From Tanytarsus gracilentus (taxonomy: Eukaryota > Arthropoda > Insecta > Diptera > Chironomidae), in contig JAXRKN010000045.1 in the NCBI GenBank assembly GCA_038502055.1, forward strand, positions 642,501 through 706,500: 64,000 nt of DNA. Reading direction: 5' to 3'. Positions 12,201 through 22,115 of the stretch are shown in pieces (the first letter of the stretch is position 1; every line of letters starts with the position of its first letter). A program made the position numbers and the translations under genes. The notes under the pieces were generated by a model, which saw nothing but the letters and a program-made list of their open reading frames with translations, did not search any database and was not told where the DNA came from.

Positions 12201-13711
12201 TTGTTTTAGTTGGTCTTTAAGTTAAAAGTTTGAGGAGGAAGAAACGAGAAGAGTTTTAGATAAAATAACATTTTTTAAACTTTAATTAAGAAACGTAAAT
12301 AATGTTTCTCTCATTTCAGTCACTTCATTAAAATTGCAAGAAATAATTTGCCCACTTTTCCAAACAATTCAGATAAAGTCCGAAACATCATAAATCACAA
12401 GAAACATATTTAAACTTTTTTATCCACTTCACTTTTTTATAATGGGCTTTTCTCCATATGCGTGAATGTGTGGAAAAAAATATTCTAGCTGCCCAGTTTA
12501 TTTTCTTTGTCCCTCATCATTTTCGCACAATTTTCATTTCTCAGAGTAAAGAAGAGATTGGAGATGAAAATATTTCTTTATGTTCTTATTGCTGTACTAT
12601 AAAAGGAAGGAAAAACAAGTTTGTGTTCCGCATAGCATTTCACACTAACACTCATACAATTATTCGCATTTTCACTCTGTGACTCCCCTCATGCATGTGT
12701 GCGTTTTTTTGCTTTTTTTAATTCATATGTTTCACTTTTTCGAGCTGGGAAAAATGCAACTTTTGACAAATGCTACAAGAAAAAGTTTTTACAAAGAACA
12801 AAAAAAAATATCTTGACACACACTTGATTTTTTTTCCGAAAGTACGAAATTCCAATAAATCATATTTTGAGCAAATAATTTTCATGTATGTTCGCAATGT
12901 GTGTACAATGACCAAAAGTCACACACATTAGGGAGCGACAAAAAAAAATAGCAGAGCGAAGACATAAGGCAGACGAGAATATAAAGTTCATATTAAATAT
13001 TAATGTCGCCAGCTCGATGACGAATAAAAAAATCGCAATTTTCCTAAATGGAAATTCACTGAATGATGGACATTTGCAATTTTAAGAGAGTCACACACAA
13101 TGAAGACGATATTCCACTTTATTTTTATGACGTAGCCTCATACTATACTCATCACTTATCGCACGCAATAGACGAATCGCAATCATCATTGCTACATTGC
13201 CACCCTCACGTCACGTTCCATAAAAAAATCAAAATTTTCACTTTTTGACCGAGAAGTCTCAGTACGACATAAAACTTTCAATTGTTGCGAAAGAACAATG
13301 AAATTTTTATCTTTGCAGGCGATGAAAAAAATATTTTTTTTTCTTCTTACTTTCTTTCTGCAATCTTATCATTGACTTTCATTAACATTTAAGTTATATA
13401 GTTTATAATTTACAAAAATTGTCTTCCAGGGTTTTGTTAGAAGCAAAAAAAATTTTTTCTTCAAAAAAAATAATTTTTCTTCTTTTCACCGTCACCAATG
13501 CGCGCAACGCGGGTTAAGTGTCGTTGACGATCTATGAAAAACTGATTTGGGGATGCTATACGAGAGAAAATTTTCTGCCTTCGAGTTCTACACATCGAAA
13601 AGTAAACACTTCAAGTTCACGATAACAGATAAAAATACATTTGGCGCATGACATCCAGAGATGACTGCAGAGCAAGATTTTATTTCTCTTCGATGCGAGG
13701 ACAAAATTCTC

Positions 13712-13755
13712 TGAGAGAGAGAGAGAGAGAGAGTGTCATAGAAAGAGAGAGAGAG
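13712..13755. repeat. (GA)n microsatellite, two blocks
   Basis: Two runs of GA repeats separated by a short spacer containing TGTCATAGAAA. Confidence 0.85.
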
Positions 13756-14847
13756 TTTGCAGAGGATTTTCGTCCTCTGTGACGAGAGAAGTTCTCTCAA
13801 CTCGGGTGCAGAAATAATGCGATAAAATGGAAATAAAAAATCTACATATGATGTTATCTCACTGACAATCATTATTCCTAACCATCGCTGCTCTTTTTTA
13901 CTCAAGCGGGAGAGATTTTTTAGAAAAAAATATTTTTTTCTCATATAATTAATTTCAATGACAGTTCGCGACATATACTTGAATTTTTCAAATCAAATAC
14001 TAAAAAGTTAAAAATGCTTGGCATAGTAAATTATTTACAACATCCTCCTAAAAAGGAACTTGAACCATAATTAAGTAGATTGTGAAATAAAAATGAGAAA
14101 ATATGTTGAGGAGAAATGTTGAGCTTTCAGTAGAAAAAGGAAAACCGCAATCATATGAAAGCGAGCAATTCAAACGGTTTATTAAACCTCATTCATGTAC
14201 TTCTTGCAAAAAAAATATTTTAATTATAGCTATCAACGCACAAGCTGCCGTACAGCATCACATAGTACGTAGTATTATCTTCATTTTGTTGAAGGAATGT
14301 TGGCAGCTTTATGGTTTGCTTGGGAACGATGTGGCTGTGTATAAAATTTTTTAAAACTTTAACTGTCATTAAAGATTCTCTTTTTATACAATCACGCTTC
14401 GCATTATGATATTTCTTTATGTATGCAACCATGAATCTGTCTTTTATTACATGTCATTTATAAAATAGGAAGAATTTAAAGATGATGAGTTTCCGAAAAA
14501 ATTTAGTCCAAAATTACTTATGCAAAAATGGCCCTTCTTAAATTTAAATGAGATGCTTTAGAATGACATTAAAATTATTTCATTAATACCAAAATACCAG
14601 CTGAAAATAAAATAAAATATAGTATTCAAACAATTCGTTTTCAAAAATTACTTTTGACCTTCCCCAGTTCAAACTTCTTCAAAGATATTTTCCTTTTACA
14701 TAATTCTTTAACGAAAAAAGAGATATTATCATGATGTAACACTGCACAATGAGTGTAATTACTCATACGGAAAAACGCCGAACCCATGATTAAGCTACCT
14801 GTTGGCTTCATTATAACATAATGGAATTGAAAACTTATATATAACAC

Positions 14848-15369
14848 AAATAAAATATTTAAAAAAACGTTTAAAACTTCTCCCTTCTCTATCCAGGCAT
14901 TCCGCACGGAAAAGTACTAAATAAAATAAGGTCAGTTTAAATTTTGATATTTTGATATATTTTGTTTAACTTCCTTGAGTACTTAAAAATAAATTTTGAT
15001 TTTCTTTATCGTAATATATTAAACAAGTGCATGCGATATTTGTCTGGATATAAAATGATAATTTAAGATACAAAATTTGAGAGATGGGGAGCGTAAATTT
15101 TTGTTTGGTGAAGTTTTTGAAACCGCTCCCCATCTCTCAAATTTTGTATCTTAAATTATCATTTTATATCCAGACAAATATCGCATGCACTTGTTTAATA
15201 TATTACGATAAAGAAAATCAAAATTTATTTTTAAGTACTCAAGGAAGTTAAACAAAATATATCAAAATATCAAAATTTAAACTGACCTTATTTTATTTAG
15301 TACTTTTCCGTGCGGAATGCCTGGATAGAGAAGGGAGAAGTTTTAAACGTTTTTTTAAATATTTTATTT
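14848..15369. repeat. Giant perfect palindrome: 246-bp arms, 30-nt loop
   Basis: The left arm 14848-15093 is, base for base as far as I checked, the reverse complement of 15124-15369, around a 30-nt unpaired spacer (15094-15123). Pairing stops abruptly at both outer ends (14847 c against 15370 a). No short direct repeat flanks it and no protein frame lies inside. Perfect arms imply recent origin, active gene conversion or an assembly foldback. A transcript would form a roughly 246-bp hairpin RNA of the kind insects process into siRNAs. It sits about 180 bp outside the candidate 3' end of the Helitron to its right and appears separate from it. Confidence 0.9.
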
Positions 15370-15551
15370 AATTCTTTTTCCTGTTCAAATATTTTGCACT
15401 TTAGTCACAAATAGATTTCTAGAAAATTAAGCATCTAATTCTCTTTTGTCTAAATAAATCAATTTTTATTTGTGGTGTGAAAGTCTCTAATAATTTTGGA
15501 TGAGATAAACCCACCGTCCCACCCTCATCCATTTTTGGACTAACTTATTTT
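15370..15551. other. Short spacer between palindrome and Helitron
   Basis: AT-rich sequence with no recognisable feature. Confidence 0.4.
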
Positions 15552-15582
15552 CTAGTCAATCGATCGCTTGCGTGCGAGCTCG
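15552..15582 (-). other. Candidate Helitron 3' terminus (hairpin plus CTAG)
   Basis: Read on the minus strand, an imperfect GC-rich stem-loop (15560-15582, core TCGC/GCGA around TTGCGT) is followed after four bases by CTAG (15555-15552). Helitron 3' ends carry a small hairpin and finish in CTRR. Against the assignment, the hairpin-to-end distance is shorter than usual and the next base is A rather than T. It lies about 80 bp beyond the stop codon of the helicase ORF, a plausible place for the end. Confidence 0.35.
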
Positions 15583-15659
15583 TCTAATACTTTATGATCT
15601 TCTTGAAACAAATTGTCAACATTATGACCTTGTTTTATTCTATAAAGGAATTTTAATTC

Positions 15660-18600
15660 TTATTGCTGAGTGTTTTCATTGTTAGCATTATTTTCTCTTC
15701 GCATTCTTTCCATTTCATTTTTTGCAGCCATGTTACATGGTTTCGAGCCAACCAGCTCCGCTGGATTTAATTGTTCGATTCTCAAACTTTCCAAAGATCG
15801 AGCTCGACTTAAAATTACATAGGCTAAGCCTTTGCAATTCCACAAGTCTGACAAGTATGTAACTAGCCGATCTAAAGTGCTACCTTGCATTTTATGACCT
15901 GTTGATGCCCATGAGAGCACTAACGGTAGCATAAATCGCTCAGCTATAGAATTTCCAGTAGCATCAAATTCCTGTACGATTGGTTGAATGATATGTTCTC
16001 CAACACCGTTATCAAAGTTAATTTTTAGACGTGGAATATCCTTTTCATACATTTGATCTCGTCTGAAATTTGGCCAGATGATTTCTGTAATATTTCCAAT
16101 AGCGCCATTCACTAGTTTCTTTGACACGTCGACATTGGCCTTTAGCATAACTTTTGCACCAACAAATATTTTCAGACTTTCGGGAATACCTCCAGTTCTA
16201 TTGATATCTTTGGAGATTTTTGCTTTAATTTGCGCCTCTGTAAGATTTGGATCTCCATTTTTGATTCGATCTTGTGCTTTGATAGTAAACATTTTGACAC
16301 CTTTCTTTTCATATTCGTCAAGCACTAAATTGTTGTGATTATTCACCAAGTCACGTTTTGGATAAATTCTGATTGCTTTTCCTACAGCAAAATCACCACT
16401 CATTTCATCTGGACTTACGACTTGTTTGTGCAAATCAGTTAATTGATTTAACTTCAATTCTCCCAGTCTTAGAGAATTAAGAATATTAATGAATGTTTGA
16501 TCTCCTTGTTGTCTCATATTTTCTACGAGTTCGCACAATCTAAATTCTCGCCAAATGTGAATTTGACCATACATATGCGGTGGTTGATCAAACACTTGAT
16601 GGCCTTTAATTGGTGGCAGTTGCAATAAATCACCACAAAAGAGTACATTCAATCCACCAAATAATTGATTTTCCTCATTTTTCATCTGTCTACAACGTGA
16701 ATCAATAATTGTAAGCATCTCATATGACACCATTGAAATTTCATCAATGACGAGAACTTTTACATCATTCCATTTGTCTCGCAAAGCTTGCAGGGTATTT
16801 CCTGAAAGTGGATTACATGCTTTTGAACGACCATCTTTTTGAACTGGTAATTTGAATGTTCTGTGCAATGTTGCTCCGTTAATTAGAACGGCTGCTACTC
16901 CAGTTAATGCACACAATACTACAGCTTGTGAATCATCATAGAGTCTAATTATTAAATTTTGTACAGCTTTCATCGTGAATGTTTTTCCACATCCTGCATT
17001 TCCAGTAAGGAAAAGTCTAAATCTTTCTTTAGAGCCTTCCAGTTGTGATTGAATGCTTTGCTCAATCATTTGAAGAAACTCTCTTTGCTTTAAATTTAGA
17101 GCTGTCAAAGCTTCTTGATATGTCACATCGTCCATAAGATCTTGACCATTGGTATCAACATCATCACCAATATCATCTTGATTAATTGGATCTACCTCTT
17201 CAAATAGCACTTGTGCGTGTGCTTTAGTCATTGCAACATCAAATTCATTGTCTCGTCTTCGGAAAATTTCCATGTACTCATTTTTTTCCTTTAATTCTTC
17301 TTCACATGCAATAAATGCTTCTTTAGCTGAATTAAATCCACTGAGAAGTTCTTCCTCATCTCTAAATGGTTTGTACTGCATTAACATGCTGTAGTAATAA
17401 TTTTCTGGATTTTTTGTCACATCAAATTTTGGTACTCTTACAACTGCGCGCCTGTTTCGTACTTTCATTGCAGTAGCGTCACGAAGGTTAATTAATCTAG
17501 CTCTTGGTCGCTGTTCATTCTCATCGTTTTCAATGTCTCCATCAACATTTTCATTTTCATCTTCAAATTTCGTGTTATAATGTGGTTCAAACAACATTGC
17601 AAATTCTGTTAGACACATATTTTCGAAATCGTACTCATTATGCTCCGATGGTCTCATTTGATATCTTTCAATAATATTTGAGAAATATCCAGATCCCTCA
17701 TTATTTTTATCGAACTTAATCAATCTATATCGATCTTCTGGTTTTCTTGAGTTGACAAACACAGTTTGAATGTTACTGTCTCGCATTTTTAGTCCACATA
17801 AGCGATAAGCGCATTCACATGCTGAAACCTGTCGACGCTTTTGAATTTGTAAACAAATTTTGAACATTTTTTTTGAAATGTCAGATTCTTCTTCACGAAT
17901 TTGCTTAATAGCCTGTTGAACACTCTGTTGAAGATCATCTGGTTCACTTTTAGACACATATTTTGCAATATAATATGCAATAGAATCATAATCACCAACT
18001 GGTTGAATGTCCATATTTGCTTCCAATGCATCCAGTAAAATGGGATTATAATTATTGATCCATCTTTCGTTTTGAGCACGTTTCAAATTACAAATTCGAC
18101 CGTTATTACGTGCAAACTCTACTGCATCTCTTGAAATGATTTTAGTCTCATCGCTAACTGTTCGTGGGAATCTGAATCGACAGTAATCGCCTCCATCTTT
18201 ATTATTTTTGTAGCATGTTGCTGAATGATGATGTCTCTGACATTTTTCAACGAGATCACGCATTCTGGTACCAGTATCTGGTAACTTACAAGTGCAGACT
18301 TCATCAATTTTTGCAATACCTTCTGGGCTATCAAATTCTGGATGATTTTCAATCCACAGCACCATGTGAATGTGTGGGCTGCCTCTATTTTGGAATTCAA
18401 CTCGCCACCAAAAGCGAGATACTTTTCCTCCAAAGATGTCATCGTTGTGCTTGATCATTTCCATCAATTTACATACTTTATAACTAAAGTGACGACTCAC
18501 TACAACGGGAAACAATTCAATCAATCTTTGGGCTTCATTTTGATCAATTGAAGCAGGATCAACGTTTGGTCTTTCATCTGCAATGAGTAGTGCCTTTCTC

Positions 18601-20357
18601 ATATCGAGCCAATTCAAATCATTACAACTAACAGTAAAGAAGTAATGTGGTGGACCAAGATTTCTGATAATGTCACAAAGCTCGTATAATGCTGTATTCC
18701 AGTAAGCTGAAGTTCCTCGCATATTTTTCATATAAGTATGAATGTCATCTGGAGGTCCATTTTTTCCTTCAATTCTCTTACCACAAGCATTAACTGTTGA
18801 CTGAACTTTGTAAAACTCATGCATTGCAGTGGCATAAAATAGATAATCATTTCTTTGGAATCTTGTATCTCTACCCAAAATTCTGAATTGGAAGTATTGA
18901 AGTGGAGTCATCTTAACATCTCTTATCTCTTTATGTCCATTTACTCCGTATGGTAAGAGAAACCACCAACCAAACTCTTCTGATTTTAGCTCATGATTCA
19001 CATTAACAATGTTGTCATTAGTTTTGCGAATGATTTTGTCTCCACTTATATCAAATGCTTCATTAACATCATATTGCGGATAGTCCCGATGCATTACGGC
19101 AGACAATTGAAGTGGGATGTGAATATTTTGCTGTTTCTCATTATTCAACTCTTTTTGAAACTCTTCGTCATTATCAAGAGCCTTATTCACTTCATCAATT
19201 TCCATTTGTTCATCATTATACTCAACTTCGATTTCATTCTGAGATTCAATTGCTTTTTCACAAAGTTGTTCTGACTCAACTCGTAGAACTGATGCAATTG
19301 TGTTTGCCTGCTGAATCATTTCTGGCACGTCAACTGATGAAATTCTTTGACTTTCGGGATCAATTGAATTCCTTTTGTGCACTGTATCAATATAATCGAG
19401 AGTATATTCATTATTTCCTGAACCAGTAGTACGCTTGACTACTCTATTCAACTCTTCAAATGTATTGCATTGAATTATGCATGCTTTACCATTCTTGCAA
19501 GAAGCTGGCGCACCTTTTTCGCCGCATGCGTGAGAATCTGCAAAATAAAATTTGCCTTCAATTTTCATAACTGCGTATGATTTTGAATTAGCAATTAATA
19601 TTCCAGTTTTGTGACTCTGAAATAAAACTGTAAGTCCATCTTTTAACTTTAGACCAAACTCATTGCTTTTATCATCTAAGCTTCCGAAAATTTCGGATTC
19701 ACTAGCATAATTTATTCCGAAAGCTTCATTGTACATTAAGAAGTCATTTTTCAAAATATCAAAGTTTCGCACAAGTAGATATCCGTCAGGTGTAATTGGA
19801 TATGCTCTTTCTTCGTGCTCGAGTACTCTAATGGCAGCATAGAAGTCATCACCGTTCATCAATACATCGTTCAGTATTTGACGATTCCACTGTGAAGGAG
19901 GATCTAGTTCAGCACGAATAATTGCAGCAAGTGCCATGGCAGCGCATTGTCTTCCTTCATAGCCCGATTCAAATACAGGTTCACCTTGATTGAAAGAAGC
20001 ACGCAGAATATTTGAATGTGGTCCGATTGACTGATATTGATTAACCGGAACAGGCTGAGGATCAGCTTGAACTTGAACTAGTTGTTCATTTTGTAGTGGT
20101 TGCGCATTTAAATCTTTACTCGTGTCACTATCTTGAGCAATTCTTACCAAGTCATTTTCATCAATTGTCACATTTTCATTGACCTTAACATCTTTATATA
20201 GAGGGTTGTTTTGAACAAGCCAATTAAGAGCAGTGAACAGTTTAGTTCGATCAATCTTATACTCTCTTGTAATGTTAAGATTTTCCAATTCTTCCGTTAC
20301 AATGATGATATTCGAATCATTTGTATCTCTCGGAAGCACATCAACTTTTTCAGTCAC
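15660..20357 (-). CDS. Helitron replication initiator/PIF1-type helicase
   Basis: A continuous frame of about 1,565 codons encodes a rolling-circle transposase-helicase. Visible in order: a cysteine-protease-like region (about residues 120-320) with GRQCAAMAL and FADSHACG; the HUH metal-binding motif PHIHMVLW (about 659); the catalytic two-tyrosine motif YYIAKYVSK (about 790); the helicase Walker A GNAGCGKT (about 1115); Walker B VLVIDEIS (about 1197); and a C-terminal PIF1-like VILSRARS (about 1500). No apurinic endonuclease domain follows, so it is not Helentron-like in that respect. The frame opens at GTG inside the end of the upstream ORF and has no early ATG, so the original protein probably began in 20354-21412 and was split by a frameshift near 20360-20400. 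Family and motifs are certain; activity is not. Confidence 0.9.
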   Translation of the reverse strand: MTEKVDVLPRDTNDSNIIIVTEELENLNITREYKIDRTKLFTALNWLVQNNPLYKDVKVNENVTIDENDLVRIAQDSDTSKDLNAQPLQNEQLVQVQADPQPVPVNQYQSIGPHSNILRASFNQGEPVFESGYEGRQCAAMALAAIIRAELDPPSQWNRQILNDVLMNGDDFYAAIRVLEHEERAYPITPDGYLLVRNFDILKNDFLMYNEAFGINYASESEIFGSLDDKSNEFGLKLKDGLTVLFQSHKTGILIANSKSYAVMKIEGKFYFADSHACGEKGAPASCKNGKACIIQCNTFEELNRVVKRTTGSGNNEYTLDYIDTVHKRNSIDPESQRISSVDVPEMIQQANTIASVLRVESEQLCEKAIESQNEIEVEYNDEQMEIDEVNKALDNDEEFQKELNNEKQQNIHIPLQLSAVMHRDYPQYDVNEAFDISGDKIIRKTNDNIVNVNHELKSEEFGWWFLLPYGVNGHKEIRDVKMTPLQYFQFRILGRDTRFQRNDYLFYATAMHEFYKVQSTVNACGKRIEGKNGPPDDIHTYMKNMRGTSAYWNTALYELCDIIRNLGPPHYFFTVSCNDLNWLDMRKALLIADERPNVDPASIDQNEAQRLIELFPVVVSRHFSYKVCKLMEMIKHNDDIFGGKVSRFWWRVEFQNRGSPHIHMVLWIENHPEFDSPEGIAKIDEVCTCKLPDTGTRMRDLVEKCQRHHHSATCYKNNKDGGDYCRFRFPRTVSDETKIISRDAVEFARNNGRICNLKRAQNERWINNYNPILLDALEANMDIQPVGDYDSIAYYIAKYVSKSEPDDLQQSVQQAIKQIREEESDISKKMFKICLQIQKRRQVSACECAYRLCGLKMRDSNIQTVFVNSRKPEDRYRLIKFDKNNEGSGYFSNIIERYQMRPSEHNEYDFENMCLTEFAMLFEPHYNTKFEDENENVDGDIENDENEQRPRARLINLRDATAMKVRNRRAVVRVPKFDVTKNPENYYYSMLMQYKPFRDEEELLSGFNSAKEAFIACEEELKEKNEYMEIFRRRDNEFDVAMTKAHAQVLFEEVDPINQDDIGDDVDTNGQDLMDDVTYQEALTALNLKQREFLQMIEQSIQSQLEGSKERFRLFLTGNAGCGKTFTMKAVQNLIIRLYDDSQAVVLCALTGVAAVLINGATLHRTFKLPVQKDGRSKACNPLSGNTLQALRDKWNDVKVLVIDEISMVSYEMLTIIDSRCRQMKNEENQLFGGLNVLFCGDLLQLPPIKGHQVFDQPPHMYGQIHIWREFRLCELVENMRQQGDQTFINILNSLRLGELKLNQLTDLHKQVVSPDEMSGDFAVGKAIRIYPKRDLVNNHNNLVLDEYEKKGVKMFTIKAQDRIKNGDPNLTEAQIKAKISKDINRTGGIPESLKIFVGAKVMLKANVDVSKKLVNGAIGNITEIIWPNFRRDQMYEKDIPRLKINFDNGVGEHIIQPIVQEFDATGNSIAERFMLPLVLSWASTGHKMQGSTLDRLVTYLSDLWNCKGLAYVILSRARSLESLRIEQLNPAELVGSKPCNMAAKNEMERMRRENNANNENTQQ

Positions 20358-21412
20358 TTCGAAAATATCTTTTGCAAATAATTTCCATACACTTTGATGT
20401 ATGGATGAATTCTTGAGAGGAGTCCAATCTCCGCTTTTGTCAACACTTTAATTAAATCTGGAATCTCTCCCGGATCCAATCTATTCCAGTATGCTTTTGC
20501 TGGGTGAAGTAATTTTCTCTTATCTTTCAAATGATTCTTGCATGTGTGACATGCCATCAAATGTGATTTTTTCTTCATTTCGTCTGGTAAATAAAGTGGC
20601 GGAGTCTCAGGCATAATGAATTTAGCAATCTGATTCGGATAGCATTTCTTTGTGCAAATCTCGCAGTGTTGATCTGCATAAACATTGATTGCATCGCGGA
20701 ATGTTTCAATTTTTGCCATGTTTTGAGAGTGTTTTTCTCTAAGAGCTTTTAATCGAGCTTCTTTAGCTTCTTCTTCTTCCAATACACGAATCAACTGAGA
20801 GTTAATGCTACAGTTCATTAATCGTTCTGATCTCTCCTGTTCAGTCTCTTTCGCAATCATATTTTGATTATGATCTTTATTCCTTTGCAATCTTTTTTCT
20901 CGTTGACTTTCTGTTTCATTTGCTAATGATATTTTATGCCACTCTCGATCTCTTTCCATTCTGGCTTCACGGTGTTCTTGTGATTCATTTTCCAATGAAC
21001 TTTTATGCCACTCTCTATCTCTTGCCAATCTGGCTTCACGGTGTTCTTGTGATTCATTTTCAAATGAATTTTTATGCCACTCTCGATCTTTTTCTAATCG
21101 GATTTCCTTTTGAGATTGCGTTTCTGATGATCGCGAATTTTTGTGCCATTCTCGATCTTTTTCCAATCGGAATTCCTTTTCAATCTGATTTTCAGTTAAT
21201 TTTTTTTTTGACTTTGCTTCACGTTGCTTTATAAGCTTTTCATTGTGAAGCTCTGGATTAAAGTCTTTGATCTCTTTTGCAGTCTTTCTTCTTTTTGCAA
21301 GCCTTTTTTCGCGCTCTTCAGATGTTTCTCTCTGTCGCTTCAATTTCTCTTTTTCACGCCTCTTTTGAAGACGGATTTCTCTTTGAGATGCTGTTTCTTG
21401 TTTCTTAACCAT
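20354..21412 (-). CDS. N-terminal half of the Helitron protein, with charged repeats
   Basis: The ORF of about 352 codons starts at ATG 21412 and ends in TGA overlapping the helicase frame by four bases. Residues about 10-230 are highly charged and built from repeats of about 24 residues with the core RLEKDREWHK (at least four clear copies), resembling STPR-type repeats found in insect DNA-binding and Helitron proteins. A cysteine cluster follows (CEICTKKC, then CHTCKNH), then a segment ending LLSRIHPYIKVYGNY. That last block matches the start of a conserved region (DUF6570-like, from memory) whose second half continues in the helicase frame, where FAKDIFEV is readable just upstream of the GTG. 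I infer one ancestral gene broken by a small deletion or frameshift. Programmed frameshifting or sequence error are alternatives. Confidence 0.65.
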   Translation of the reverse strand: MVKKQETASQREIRLQKRREKEKLKRQRETSEEREKRLAKRRKTAKEIKDFNPELHNEKLIKQREAKSKKKLTENQIEKEFRLEKDREWHKNSRSSETQSQKEIRLEKDREWHKNSFENESQEHREARLARDREWHKSSLENESQEHREARMERDREWHKISLANETESQREKRLQRNKDHNQNMIAKETEQERSERLMNCSINSQLIRVLEEEEAKEARLKALREKHSQNMAKIETFRDAINVYADQHCEICTKKCYPNQIAKFIMPETPPLYLPDEMKKKSHLMACHTCKNHLKDKRKLLHPAKAYWNRLDPGEIPDLIKVLTKAEIGLLSRIHPYIKVYGNYLQKIFSK

Positions 21413-21446
21413 TTTTAAGATCAAGCAGCTTTGTCTCTTGTTGTAA

Positions 21447-21692
21447 AAGTAAATCGACCGATTCCGAAGAAACTCGTTAGATACTTATTTTATATATTAA
21501 GTAAATCGACCGATTCCGAAGAAACTCGTTAGATACTTATTTTAAAAAGTAAATCAACCGATCCCGAAGGAACTTGTTAGATACTTTTTTAAAGTTACTC
21601 GACCGATTCCGAAGAAACTCGTTAGAAACTTTTTATCTTTTTAGTTAAGTAAATCGACCGATCCTTTAATAAAGAGAACTCGTTAGATACTT
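21447..21692. repeat. Five-copy minisatellite upstream of the Helitron ORFs
   Basis: Five degenerate copies of a 40-46 bp unit occur at 21447-21486, 21499-21538, 21547-21586, 21592-21632 and 21647-21692. All share AAATCGACCGATTCCGAAG followed by AACTCGTTAGATACTT or close variants; the fifth has an insertion in the middle. Spacing is about 45-55 bp. They lie immediately 5' of the Helitron coding region (minus strand), where transposase-binding or promoter repeats would be expected. Confidence 0.85.
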
Positions 21693-22115
21693 TAAAGATT
21701 TTTTGTTTTTTGTTTTTTTTGTGATGAAAATCACAGTTTTCAATTTTAAAGTGTTATAAATGTGATTAACAAACTAATTTTAAGACTATCTAACAAATGT
21801 TTCTTTTGTTAGATAGTTGAAAGTTTATTTTTGTTAATTTTCTCTCTTTAACTCTTTAAAATTTAATTTTTTCGAAATATTTTCTTTTCAAATTTATTTC
21901 TCAATGTTTTTGTTTACGTTATTTTTTACTAACCGCGGTTTAACCTCTCGACCAAGATTTAAATTTGACCGTTAGGAATTGACTTTATATTTGACAAACT
22001 TTCATTGATTTACACAAATTAACTTTTTTCGAACCTTTTATTTATATTTTAAATAAATTAAATAACTAACTTTTTATGACTATTGTTTATTTTATTCCTT
22101 CCATTATGTCTCTTG
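21693..22115. other. AT-rich spacer, no gene seen
   Basis: Contains an imperfect inverted pair ACTATCTAACAAA/TTTGTTAGATAGT around 21785-21820. No coding frame of note. Confidence 0.4.

Larger units (their letters stand above)
7178..14847. other. Long gene-free AT-rich region
   Basis: About 7.7 kb with no exon I can defend on either strand. Contents are A/T runs, a (CT)n microsatellite at 9229-9248 and (GA)n blocks at 13712-13733 and 13744-13755. Some stretches of mixed composition (about 8000-8150 and 9480-9620) resemble non-coding enhancer-like DNA, but this cannot be shown without comparison to a related genome. Confidence 0.5.
15552..21692 (-). mobile_element. Autonomous-type Helitron (boundaries approximate)
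   Basis: The minus-strand segment contains the Rep/helicase ORF (15660-20357), the upstream coiled-coil-like ORF (20354-21412) and a five-copy minisatellite (21447-21692). The left edge is a candidate hairpin/CTAG terminus. The right (5') edge, expected to begin TC, could not be identified and may lie as far as about 22.9 kb if the small gene at 22116-22653 is cargo. The 4.7 kb intact frame implies a recent arrival. Confidence 0.6.

Noticed and set aside
14641..14907. 88-residue minus-strand ORF overlapping the palindrome
   Set aside because: It lies partly in the inverted repeat arm, lacks splice partners and has unremarkable AT-driven composition.
18993..19429. Plus-strand ORFs of 90-105 residues opposite the Helitron helicase
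   Set aside because: They are antisense shadows of a long, motif-rich frame.
20354..20357. GTGA overlap as a bacterial-style translational coupling or horizontal bacterial gene
   Set aside because: The proteins are eukaryotic Helitron type and the GTG is just the first alternative start in a frame that is open further upstream.
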